From Datisca glomerata (taxonomy: Eukaryota; Streptophyta; Magnoliopsida; Cucurbitales; Datiscaceae): 64,000 nt of DNA. The translations under genes were made by a program, and so were the position numbers. Of the stretch, positions 1-10,003 are shown one piece after another. Location of the stretch: NCBI GenBank assembly GCA_003255025.1, contig QANY01007347.1, positions 124,001-188,000 on the forward strand, read 5' to 3'. A model generated the notes under the pieces. The model was not told where the DNA came from and searched no databases. It saw only the letters and a program-made list of their open reading frames with translations. How positions within the stretch are numbered: position 1 is the first letter of the stretch; each line of letters begins with the position of its first letter.

Positions 1-830
1 AGGATCTGGCAAAGAAGTACCATCATAAGGCGAATATCGTACATTAGGCTTCATTGAAGTATCAAAAGTCTTATTATCAGTAAGTCTTGCACGCTCAATA
101 ATGTCAACAATGTATTTCGACTGAGTGAGAAGATAACCTTTTGGCGAGGAGGCAACCTTAATACCCAAAAAGTGGCGTAAAGAACCCAAATCCTTCATTT
201 TAAATTGTCGAGCTAATTCTGCTTTCAAAATAACAATGCCTCTAATATCATCGCCAATGATAATCATGTCATCAACACATAAAGAAATAAGAATGCAACC
301 TGTAGTAGTACACTTCACAAAGAGAGCTGAATCATGATTACTAGAATGAAAACCAAGAGAAGGGATCACAATAGAGAACTTTTCAACCATGCTCTAGGGG
401 CCTATTTGAGACCATATAAAGCTTTCTTGAGCATCCAAACATATCCAAGACTGTGAGAAACACCAGGAGGTGGTGACATATAAATTTTTTTCTAGATGAT
501 CACCATTCAAAAATACATTTTTAACATATATGATAGATATGTCATTGTCAAACCGAAGCAACTGCAATAAGCGTACGAATAGTAGTCATTTTTGTAACAT
601 GAGTAAACGTTTCCTCATAATCCATACCATACTATTGGGAATATCCTTTTGCAACCGGTGTAGCTTTGTAACAACCCATCAGACTTAGTTTTGATCATAA
701 AAACCCAATGACAACCAATGGTATTCTTACCATGAGGAAGCAGAAAGCTCTCAGCCATAGCTTGCTGCTAGAGAGGATTATGAACTGCTTCTTTAGGAGA
801 AAGGTTCAGAGAGACAATGAATAAAAGCTA
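1..830 (-). pseudogene. copia reverse transcriptase fragment
   Basis: Minus-strand translation gives the palm motif CVDDMIIIGDD (265-279 encodes CVDDM), the copia version of YVDD with Tyr changed to Cys and both catalytic Asp kept. Further along come LARQFKMKDLGSLRHFLGI and YLLTQSKYIVDIIERARL, typical of copia RT after the active site. Upstream, KKALYGLK is followed by a stop (402-404) and then APRAW, where copia RTs have Gln: a CAG-to-TAG change. The N-terminal part (480-760) has lost frame but PPPGVSH and NTIGCHWVF remain. The region from 830 to 1100 is the poorly conserved linker between integrase and RT. Confidence 0.92.
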
Positions 831-1114
831 AAAAAAGAAGGGAATAGCAAGAATAAACAAAATGTGGTAATTGAGTGGACTTACGATTACACCTAGAATG
901 ACGAAGAGGAGGATCCACATTCTAAGAAGATGCTTGAGTGACCATATGAGATGCAGGAGCTTCAAGTGCATCAGGGAGAAAAGTACCAGTATCTGAAGTG
1001 TTAGAGACTTAAGAAGGCAAACTATCAGAATCTTCAGAAAATGGATCAATATGAATGTGACTAGATTTAGTTAACTCATGCGTAGGAGAAGGAATAGAAA
1101 AGAAAGGTATATGC

Positions 1115-2046
1115 TCAAGAAACATAACATGATAAGATACTAAAGTTTCTTAGTAACAGGATCAAAACAACGATACTCCTATTAACCTTCACCATGACCA
1201 AGAAAGACACAAATAGCAAGCGGAAGGATAACACATTACGCTCTACATGAGGATGAATAACGAAACATGTACAACCAAAAACTCTTAAGAAAGAATACTG
1301 AGGAGGATATCCATATAACTTTTCAAAAGGTGACAAACCTGAATTGTGAGAAGATGGAGTCATATTAATTAGCTTTTCTACAGTAAGAACTGCTTCTTCC
1401 CAAAACTTACTAGGAACATAGTTAGATAACAAGAGAGAACGAGCAGTTTCAACAATGTACCTATGTTTCCTTTCAGCAACACTATTTTACTCAGGAGTAT
1501 CAGTACAAGAAGTTTAATGAATAGTTCCATCCAAGGCAAGTAACTCACAAAATTCGTTAGGGGTATATTCGCCACCCAAATTTCACCTGAAACAATTGAT
1601 AGCAACAGAATGTTGAGTTTTAATAAGAGCTCCATTAGTATTATATATCATAAAAGACGTTAGAGTGACGTTTCATAAGATAAACCCAACAATGATGAGT
1701 ATAATCTTCGATAAAAGAACATAATATCGAGACCCCCCTTGGTGGTAATAGAGGAAGGTCCCCACACATCCAAATGGACTAAATCAAAAGGAGAAGAAGA
1801 AAAAGAAGCACTTCGATGAAAAGGTAAGGTAGAGAATTTTTCCGGTTTACATCTAATACAATCATAAATATCATGTGCTTGTAAGTTTCCTAAGGCTCCA
1901 GTAGAATCCAAAAATCTAAAATGAGAGACAGAAACATGACCAAGATGAGAATGCCTTAAATAAAAGCTAGAAGATGAAGAACTCAAATGAAAAGAAGACA
2001 AGACAACACTAGTAGTTGCAGTAACTGGTATTTTGAACTCATCCAT
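1115..2046 (-). pseudogene. copia GAG-pre-integrase and integrase core, broken
   Basis: The right part (1660-2046) carries LRHSHLGHVSVSHFRFL, the His-rich zinc-binding GAG-pre-integrase motif, then two Cys of the HHCC finger and HLDVWGPS with the first catalytic Asp. The left part (1115-1560) carries LGGEYTPNEFCELLALDG, VAERKHRYIVETARSLL and SPFEKLYGYPP, the end of the catalytic core. Two in-frame stops (1513-1515 and 1487-1489) sit where copia integrases have Gln in the motifs IHQ and PEQ. A frameshift separates the parts. The enzyme would have inserted the cDNA into the genome. Confidence 0.92.
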
Positions 2047-2060
2047 AACGTAAAGCTTCC

Positions 2061-2430
2061 TTACCTACAGTCTATCTCAATCAGTTTTTGTGATTTTGGA
2101 TCCTGCACATAACAATAAGAAGAAGAAAAATAGAGTAAGTATCCCAAATCACATAACTGACTCATAGAAACAAGATTCAATATTAGTTTTAGAATATGAT
2201 AAAAAGTAGAGAGAGACATATGAGGGGTAATAATAGAACCAACACCTGCTAATGGCATAAGAGTGCCATCAGCAGCCATGACAACAATAGAATAAGTAAG
2301 ACATATAGAGGCAAAAGATGAGGAATCTGGAGACATGTGATTGGAAGCTCTAGAATCTAAGACCCATTTAGAAGAGTATATACCTGAAGAACTAGGAGTT
2401 AGCTGACCTATAGAAGAAGAAGCAGACATA
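2061..2430 (-). pseudogene. copia aspartic protease domain
   Basis: The segment reads WVLDSRASNHM where copia proteases have DSGASNHM; the active-site Gly is changed to Arg (GGA to AGA), which should abolish activity. It continues with VVMAADGTLMPLAGVGSI and LNLVSMSQLCDLGYLL, the usual order leading to the GAG-pre-integrase domain. It lies directly before the integrase segment in the same orientation, as expected in a copia polyprotein. Confidence 0.9.
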
Positions 2431-2679
2431 GCTTCTGACTGTGTGCAAAGGAACTTCTAAAATTACTCAGCTTGGGAAGATACTATGGGATCACCAAAAG
2501 AACCTACTAAAGGAACAACTGTTGCAGTGCTAGACGGTGGTGGCCTATATGCTTGTGGTGGCCTATAAGCTTATGGCGGTTGATAAGTTTGTGGAGGTCT
2601 GTCAACTTGTAAAAGAAACCGATTACCAAACTTCCATGTAGACGACTGATGTTGTTGTGGCTGACTTTGTTACTGCAAC

Positions 2680-3330
2680 TTAGGGCATTGAGCCTTCTAA
2701 TGACCTTTCTGCTTATAGAAACTACATTTATCAGTATTGACCCTTATATAAGGTTTGTTCTGATTGTTAAAAGATGGTCTAGACTGAACTGCTAAAATAG
2801 AAGAATTCGGCGCTGAAATAATTAATTTTCCTGCATGAGGCTTAAGACGTATCTCTTCAGCCAACAACTTACTAACAACTGAACGAAAAGAAGTGGGTTA
2901 CAATGCAAAATTGATCCTCGTAGTCCCTCAAAATCATCACGAAGTGACATAAAAAATTGAACCAATCGTTGCTCCTCTCTACGAGAGATATATGCAGTAC
3001 ATGCTTTCAGTTCTGTCGATTTTGTGAGAGCCAGCTGATCCCAAAGATCAGTAATTGTAGAATAAAACTCCTGAAAACTTCTATTTTTTTGTTCAAGTTC
3101 ACGTATATCATACTCCAACTGATACTATTTTGCAAAGTTAGACTGTGTGTATAATCTTGATAAATGGTCCCAAAACCTCTTTTGTAGTTTCATACATTAC
3201 CAACTGTGCACCTATGTAGTGCTCAACAGAATTGTTGAGCCAAGTAATTATTTTCAAATTGTTTGCATCCCAAACATCTAATAGATTATCATAATCATCA
3301 TGTGTGATATTTGGCTCCACAGAACTTCCA
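2680..3330 (-). pseudogene. copia gag with zinc knuckle
   Basis: Two blocks in different frames form the capsid part: 3138-3320 (WDANNLKIITWLNNSVEHYI) and 2822-3118 (QEFYSTITDLWDQL, RLVQFFMSLRDDFEGLRGSI), the UBN2-type copia gag pattern. A degenerate CCHC knuckle is at 2683-2730; its second Cys is now Tyr and the Trp next to the His is a stop. A frameshift at about 3130 splits the capsid. Between 2450 and 2680 the frame is Gly/Tyr-rich linker. Confidence 0.88.
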
Positions 3331-4050
3331 GTAACATAACCCCCACATCTTTTTACCTTTGAGAAATTTTTTTCATCACATAACTCCAGTATGAATAATT
3401 CTTGCCATTTAATCTAACACTGATAGATTGAAGTGAATCATCTCTTTCAGCCGCTATCATAAATGAAATGACATAAATCAAAGATTAAGAAAAAGAAATA
3501 GGGAGAGTAAACAAAATACTAGATTCTTGAAGCAGTACATAAATGATCCAACAATTATTTATATCCCTTTAATAATCAACACCGACGCCACAATTAAGAA
3601 GTCAAAATTAAGATCACCAAGAAGTGTGCATTTCGGCAACACCAACACCAATCCCAAAACAAAGCAACATAAACAAACCAATTGCTTCACCAGTGGCAAG
3701 GCCCAAACACATGGAGTACTTGGCAATAAAAAACCAAAGACAATGACAACACCAGCAGCAGTGACGGCAAAAATGGAGATGCGGGAATTCTAGATCCACT
3801 TCTACTCTTATGTTCTAATAGCCCCAAATTTGCTCATATTTTATCCGAATTGAAACGAAAATGAATACAGATTGAAGTTAAGAGAATCAATAAACTTACC
3901 CAGGTCTACAACCTGCCACCTAGACGGCTTTTAAACATGTCCAAACGAAAACTCGGTCACCACCAACACCCGTTCTGGCCACATGCTTAGTGGGTACTTC
4001 AAACAACTTCAAAACTAAATCAAACAAATATCTTAGTTGCTAAAACCCTA
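3331..4050 (-). other. copia 5' leader
   Basis: This is the stretch between the primer site and the first recognisable gag residues. I see no conserved domain. The short reading frames on both strands here look like chance ORFs. Confidence 0.6.
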
Positions 4051-4061
4051 CTCTGATACCA
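4051..4061 (-). promoter_or_regulatory. primer-binding site, initiator tRNA-Met type
   Basis: The minus strand reads TGGTATCAGAG immediately after the LTR end, matching the standard plant primer site complementary to the 3' end of initiator tRNA-Met. Confidence 0.92.
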
Positions 4062-4498
4062 TGTTAACAATATTTGAAGAAAATAGAGAAAAGAAAACAA
4101 TGTTTAGGATTTCATTGATCTTTTTGATATAATTGAGAAGGGTTGATAACTTGAAAAGAAAACCTAAATAAAGAAGATTATATATAGTCCAACAAGCAGA
4201 TAAAGAAAAAGACTAATCTACGCTTAATAAAAGATAAAATAATATCAATATTATTCTAAGTCTCTATGTTCTTTGGAAGCAAACTTTTGTGTAGGCGCAC
4301 ATAAACAATGATGCGTATGAGATGCCTAATTCTATTACTTAATTTTCTTTCTTTAAATTCTGAAGCCTGGGGAGGGGCAGAGAGAGAGGTACTTAATATT
4401 TTTCGTATAGTATGGTTTATTTTATCAATGTCAGGCAGAGATCAGTTTCCAGATTACGTGGAGCAAAGTCTAACTATTGACCAACTAGTTAGTCAACA
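4062..4498 (-). repeat. copia 5' LTR (437 bp)
   Basis: On the minus strand the LTR runs from TGTTGACTAACTAG (at 4498) to AATATTGTTAACA (at 4062), so it has TG...CA ends and abuts the primer site directly. A TATA box (minus strand, 4176-4187) lies about 310 bp into the LTR, dividing U3 from R/U5. The partner LTR is outside the window, so the outer boundary rests on the TG end only. Confidence 0.82.
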
Positions 4499-5585
4499 GC
4501 ACCAGTAATGATAATATGATAATAGTATCAGTATAAGAAAAATACAACACTCTAATTTTACACTTTCTTCATTTCTAATTTTAAGTTTTATTTCTGCCAT
4601 TTTACAAGCATGGACTCATATGTTTTTGAATTGAAAATGACCTTCCATCCACTGCCGTTTATATGTTCTTAAATCCTAGGGCTGGGCACGATCTTATCTT
4701 CCTTCTTCCCCGATCTTCGTTCAGCTTCCGAGTTAACTTCCCACGTCGCCAGTTACGATTTCACTTCTCATGTTCGTCAGTTCCAATTTCACTTCGTCCA
4801 CATTTCAGATTTCACCCCAATTCACTTCTCACATTTCAGATTTCCCTAATTTTAGAAGAAATAGAGTGATAAATCCATTTGAAGAAACTCAATGGGTGCT
4901 TTCAATAGAAAAGCTATAAATGTTCGTCAGCGTGATTTTTAAGCTGATGAATTAAAATTCTAGTTCGTCTGATTCAAGCTGTGGTGGTTGGTTCTCGTCC
5001 TCCGAGTCTGAATTCTTTCCACAACTCAATATTAAGATCACCAGCCTACACTAGTCAGAGGCCAAATTAGCCAATCAAACCAGTGCATGCATCAGATCGA
5101 ACATAAATATAATAGTCTTAATTTCAAGTATTTGATAAAAGTGGCGAAGGAATTCCTCTGTTTCAACAAAAAATGCAAAGAGCGAAAATGGGTTGATGAA
5201 AAAGAAGTCAAGAGCCTTGAAAATCTATGGTTGACAACCCTGGTCCACAATCCATGGAGATTCAGCCTTGTTGTTTTATAATTTGTCGTCGAGGAAACTA
5301 AGTTAGCAACCACGAAGAGCTAAGTGAGAGTTTTCCCTATTAGCGTGATTGTGGAATGTTTAATGACGTGAACTACGTGGTTTTGTTTTGACTACTACTC
5401 TGAGGACAGTACAAAGTTACAAATGGCTGTGGATGGAAAGTCAGTTTTAATTAAAAAATATAACTTTACGATTAGAAATAATAAAAATAAATATTGAAAG
5501 TCGGAGATAATTGAAAATGCTATAAACTCAGAGGCTGTATTTTATACTTTTCATGAAAGTAATTTATAATCTTTATAATAGAAGA
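4499..5585. other. spacer without identified gene
   Basis: The stretch 4660-4870 is rich in pyrimidines and could be read as a 68-codon frame from 4663, but it has no recognisable domain and resembles a leader or low-complexity sequence. The rest is AT-rich. I see no gene or repeat that I can name. Confidence 0.5.
5581..5585. repeat. target-site duplication, left copy (GAAGA)
   Basis: GAAGA precedes the TG start of the 5' LTR and is repeated at 12775-12779 right after the CA end of the 3' LTR. A perfect 5-bp duplication shows that this element inserted as a unit. Confidence 0.88.
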
Positions 5586-6967
5586 TGTTAAACCCATTTT
5601 TTTGACATTCATAAAACACTATCCGAGGATGAGGTACTCAAGTACTCTAGAACGACGTACCAAAAGATCCAAGGACGATGTCCACATTAGACCTGAGGAT
5701 GATGTACCCAAGTAACCTAGGACGAGATATCCAATTATCCAAGGATAAGGTATCCAAGTACCGAAAGATGAGGTCACCTTAGACTCGAGGACAAGGTCCC
5801 TTTGTACCCGAGGACGAGGTCCCTTTGTACCCGAGGACGAGGTCCCTTTGTACCCGAGGACGAGGTCCCTTTGTACCCGAGGATGAGGTCCCTTTGTACC
5901 CGAGGACGAGGTCCTTTGCACCCGAGTACGAGGTCCCCAAGTACCCGAGGACTAGGACCCCCTGAACCCGAGGACAAGATCTCCAAGCACCCGAGGACTT
6001 GGTCCAACCTTAAACACATCAAATACGAGCTCAGTCCCAGCGCTGAAGTCCATCTATTAGGAGGCTGCTCTCAATGAACTGAGACTGAGGGTTATCGAAC
6101 TCGATATTTTATCCAAGTCCAAGAAAGGAAAAACAATACTATTTTCTTATCACAAGACTTGTGAATGATACACGTACAAATGAACATCCTTGAGAAATGA
6201 ATCTCCATTTCAAATTGGAATGATTAACAATACATATCATTTGTTTACTGTACTGAAACTTCCAAAGTCTTCTTTTTGAAGATCCAAGAAATTCCAGGGC
6301 TACACTCAGATAGAAGGAAAATCCTTAGGCAGGAAAAGTTCCCGCCTCCCTCAAACTCAGCTTTTAGACTGAGGCATGAACCAAGTTGAGGACAAAGTGT
6401 CATCAATGGCATTCAATGCGCGTTCACTAATCAAGAGCCAAGTTAATGGTGAACATACGATGCCCAACTACCGAGGAGTCAATTAGCTGACCATCTTAAG
6501 GAGTCATCAAGAGCATTTTATATGGGCGGTCCAATGAGGGCCGAGATAGTACCTTGGCAAGGATGATGATAGGTTATCCTGACACCACACAACATACCTA
6601 TCCCTGTCAATCCAATAGAAAATGCCCAAGGCTGCAGATTACTCCAAGATAATAACTCATTGGAGAGTTGACTATACTCCGTACCTAAGGCTGTCCTGCC
6701 TCAGCTACCCTAGTTGCCTAAAATAACACTATATGAAGAGAGGTAATGACATTCATTGAGGTATGCAAAAAAACGTAATAAACTCCCAACTTACTCTCTA
6801 CTTTACTCTCCTCTACCTCATTACTGACTTAAACTTTGGAGGAGTAAAAAGGAGACCATCCTCCTCTCATTTTGGTCTCTTACTTTACCTTACCCATTAA
6901 AGTATGGAGAGAGAAGTAGAGCAGACATATAATTGACCTAATTTCCCCCAAGAATCAGCCATCAACA
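5586..6967 (+). repeat. LARD 5' LTR (1382 bp)
   Basis: It starts TGTTAAACCCA and ends CCATCAACA. It aligns by eye with the 3' LTR over the start (CATTCATAAAACAC), the middle (GTCCAAGAAAGGAAAAA, CTGACCATCT) and the end (ACTCTCCTCTACCTC block). It contains a 23-bp tandem array and a ~170-bp block (about 6133-6300) that the 3' LTR lacks. Confidence 0.88.
5623..6012 (+). repeat. 23-bp tandem array inside the 5' LTR
   Basis: About 17 head-to-tail units of 23 bp. The ten at 5784-6012 are most regular, with consensus near CCCGAGGACGAGGTCCCTTT plus GTA; unit starts include 5784, 5807, 5830, 5853, 5876, 5899, 5921, 5944, 5967 and 5990. Earlier units are more diverged. Because 23 is not a multiple of 3, the array is open in several frames and gives repetitive ORFs on both strands that are artefacts. 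The array is locally GC-rich. Confidence 0.93.
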
Positions 6968-6990
6968 ATTGGCACTGTTTGTGGGAATAC
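6968..6990 (+). promoter_or_regulatory. probable LARD primer-binding region
   Basis: Directly after the LTR end the sequence is ATTGGCACTGTTTGTGGGAA, a mutated form of the TTGGCGCCGTCTGTGGGAA motif seen after many plant Ty3/gypsy 5' LTRs. The Tat-like element at 42809-47974 has a related motif in the same position. Confidence 0.7.
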
Positions 6991-7569
6991 GATTGAGCTT
7001 TGTGATCTACCCACTTAAGAGGACTACTTGCTTTGAAAGGCATGTGGTCACCAGAAGAATATCACAGCTCATCCAAATCGTAGAGCTCACCCGAAATGAA
7101 ATATTTGCATCACCGTCTTCTAAATCCTACCTACGTCACACGTAATGACCCTCATGCTAAATTTTTCCTACGTCATATAGGGATAACCCTAGGCTTAATT
7201 CTGCATTGTTCATATGGGAGGACCCCTAGGCCCAATCTTGCTTAAGTGAAACAAAGTAGCTTATTTCTCATCATTGCCAAAGTCATCCAAGGTGGCCACA
7301 GCCCGTCTTTTGATGACATCCGAGGCAACCTAAAACTCATTTGCAAAAGTCATCGAGGTGCCTAACCAAGACCTCATCAAGTATTTTTTTGGTCACCTAT
7401 CTTATATTCAATTTGACTAGCCAAAAATGTTGGCATAAAACTAGGGGGGCAAGTAGTAGAGGGACCACCATAAAAGTAATATCTTTCATATGAACTTAAA
7501 ATAAAAAGAGAAGAAAAAAATGTGGGAATAGTCCACCAAATCATTATGAGAAAGATAACATTGTCTGTT

Positions 7570-8340
7570 TATCAGAAGTGACCCCAAGCTCAGCCTCACC
7601 TAAGTCACCTTAGATGACCTATGGCTCATCCTCATAGGTGACCCCATGCTCACCCTCACCTAAGTCACCTTAGGTCACTGGAGGCCCATCCTCACCGGTG
7701 ACCTTAAGATCACCATCACCTAAGCCACTTTAGGAGACCTGAGGCCCATCCTCACCAGTGATTCTAAGATCACCCTAACCTAAGCCATCTTAGGTGACCT
7801 GAGGCCCACCCTCATCGGTGACCCCAAGTTAATCCTCACCTAAGCCACCTTAGCTGACCCAAGGCTCATCCTTGTCGGTGACCCTAAGCTCAGCCTCATC
7901 GAAGCCACCTTATGTGACTTGAGGCCTACTCTCGTAGGTGATCCCTCTCAGCCTCACCTAAGACACCTTAGGTGACCCAAGGCATATCCTCACTGGTGAC
8001 CCCAAGATCACCCTCACCTAAGCCATCTTAGGTGATCCAAGGCACATCCTCGTAAGTGACCCCATGCTCAGCCTCACCTAAGCCACCTTAAGTGACCTGA
8101 TGTCGATACGTACCGGTGATCCTAAGATCACCATCACCTAAGCCATCTTAGATGACTCGAGGCCCATCCTTGTCGGTGACCCCAAGTTGACCCTCACCTA
8201 AGCAACATTAGATGAACCACGACTCATCCTCGCAGGTCACCTCAAGCTCCCCCCACCTAAGAAATCTTAGGTGACTCGAGGCTTGTTCTTGACAGTGACC
8301 GCAAGCTCACATTCACCTAAGCTTCCTTAAGTTAATGAAG
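7570..8340 (+). repeat. 60-bp tandem array
   Basis: About 13 units of 60 bp. The phrase CTCACCTAAGCCACCTTAGG recurs at steps of 60 bases (for example CACC at 7597, 7657, 7717), with one unit shortened by 3 bp near 7940. Each unit contains GGTGACC and its near-reverse complement, so single strands could fold. Units differ by many substitutions, so the array is old. No coding frame spans it. Confidence 0.93.
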
Positions 8341-8690
8341 CTCAACCTTACCAAAGTCACCAAGGTGAACTGAGCTCATCTTCTTTGAAGCCATTTGAGG
8401 TGACCCTAAACTCACCCTCACCTCAGTCATTTATGATGACCTTAAACTCACCATCACCTAAGTCACTTGAGGTTACTCCAAGCTCAACCTCGCTAAAGCC
8501 ATCTAAGTGATCTCAAGCTCAACTTTCTCCTATGTCATTTGAGGTGACCTCAAGCTCACCCTCAGCTAAATCATGTGAAGTGAACTCATGCTCACCCTTG
8601 CCAAAGTCATCAGAAGTGACCCCAAGTTCTTTTGCACCTAAGTCATTTGAAGTGACTCCAGGTCCATCCTCCATTAAGTCACCAAGGTGA
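8340..8690 (+). repeat. ~36-bp tandem array derived from the 60-bp unit
   Basis: Here the repeated block is CTCACCNTCACCTAAGTCAT and GAGGTGACC with a period of 35-37 bp. It shares the CTCACC/GGTGACC core with the preceding 60-bp units, so it is probably a shortened form of the same repeat. Confidence 0.78.
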
Positions 8691-8699
8691 CCCGCTGAT

Positions 8700-9290
8700 A
8701 ATCATTTGAAATGAACTCAAAGTATGAGACTCAGTTGAACCCCATGACAATTAACAGAAGTCACAGCCTAATGGCTCGTCTCGGCTGTTTTCTAGCAACC
8801 TTACTTACTTCGGGCTTTTGAACATCCAGTAGAAGTGAACTCAAAGTATTAAATTCAATCAAACTCCACGGTAATTAACGGAAGTCACACCTCAGTCGAT
8901 CGTCTCGGCTGCAACCTAGCAGCCCTACTTACCTCAGGCTCTTCGACATCTAATCGAAGTGAACTCAATGTATGGAACTCGCTCGGTCGAACCCCATGGA
9001 AATTAACGGAAATCTCACCTCAGTGGTTCACCTCAAGTGCAATCTAGCAGCCCTACTTACTTTGTACTCTTTAACATCCATTCGAACTGAACTCAAAGTA
9101 TGGAACTCGGTTAAAAACCTATAGCAATTAACAGAATCTGTACCCAGTGACTCATCTCAGCTACAACCTAGCAACCCAACTTACTTCAAGCTCTTTCACA
9201 CCAATGGAAGTGAAATGTTTGGAGTTTGACTGTAACCCAACACCCCTACTTACTTCATGCTCTTCAACACAAAGTTAAAGTAAAAATGAT
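8700..9290 (+). repeat. ~124-bp tandem array
   Basis: About 4.5 units marked by GAAGTGAACTCAAAGTAT at about 8708, 8832, 8956, 9084 and 9204 (last one diverged). Each unit also has AATTAACGGAAGTCACACC and CCTAGCAGCCCTACTTAC. Spacing is 124-128 bp. Confidence 0.9.
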
Positions 9291-9474
9291 TGTGTCTTTA
9301 GCTTTAAACTAGACTCGAACTGTGTCTCATACTCGCCATAGCAAATAGAGAACCGTCAGGAAATCTTTTACTAAAATAGAAGGGAATAAACTCGTCAAGT
9401 CTCACACTTAAAAAGAAGAAAATAAACACAAATTTGCTCGTGACAACTTCCAAATTTTTTAGTATACTTCATAT

Positions 9475-9492
9475 TTGGAAGCTGGGGGCAAC
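9475..9492 (+). promoter_or_regulatory. LARD polypurine tract
   Basis: GGAAGCTGGGGGCAAC lies immediately before the TG of the 3' LTR, the expected plus-strand primer for reverse transcription. Confidence 0.8.
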
Positions 9493-10003
9493 TGTTATAC
9501 CCATGTTTTAGGCATTCATAAAACACCATCTGGGGATGAGGTACCCAAGTACCCTAGAATGAGGTACCCAAGTATCCAAGGATGAGGTCCCCATTAGACT
9601 TGAGGATGAGGTACCCAAGTAGCCAAGGATGAGATACCCAATTATCTATTAGGAGGCTTCTCTAAATGAACGGAGGCTGAGGTTTATCAAATTGATATTT
9701 TATCTAAGTCCAAGAAAGGAAAAAATACACTCAGATAGAATGAAAATTAGTCGGGAAAAGTTTCCGCCTCTCTCAAAATCAGCTTCTAGATAGAGGTGTG
9801 AACCAGGCCGAGGACAAAGTGCCATCAATGGCATTAAATGTGGCTCCACCAATCAGGAGCCAGGTTAATGGTGAACATACGAAGACCAACAACATATGAG
9901 TCAATCAGCTGACCATCTCAAGGTTTTATCAAGAGTATTTTATAAGGCCGGTCCAATGAGGTTTGAGATAGTACCGGCAAGGATGAGAACATGCTGTCCT
10001 GAC

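Larger units (their letters stand above)
1..4498 (-). mobile_element. Ty1/copia retrotransposon, 3'-truncated by the window edge
   Basis: Read on the minus strand, the order from right to left is 5' LTR, tRNA-Met primer site, leader, gag, protease, integrase, reverse transcriptase. Protease-integrase-RT order defines the Ty1/copia superfamily. The frame is interrupted many times, so the copy is dead. The RNase H end and the 3' LTR would lie to the left of base 1 and are not visible, so no target-site duplication can be checked. Confidence 0.93.

Noticed and set aside
4663..4869. 68-codon frame in a pyrimidine-rich stretch
   Set aside because: No domain, low complexity, and no supporting downstream exon.
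5623..6012. 23-bp regularly spaced units considered as a CRISPR array
   Set aside because: Units are contiguous with no unique spacers, lie inside an LTR and the setting is a plant genome.
5619..6077. Repetitive Pro/Arg-rich ORFs on both strands
   Set aside because: They arise because a 23-bp repeat is open in several frames; no start context and no domain.
7425..7465. GGGGGGCAAGT stretch as an internal polypurine tract and LTR border
   Set aside because: No LTR-like sequence follows and the real polypurine tract is at 9475-9492.
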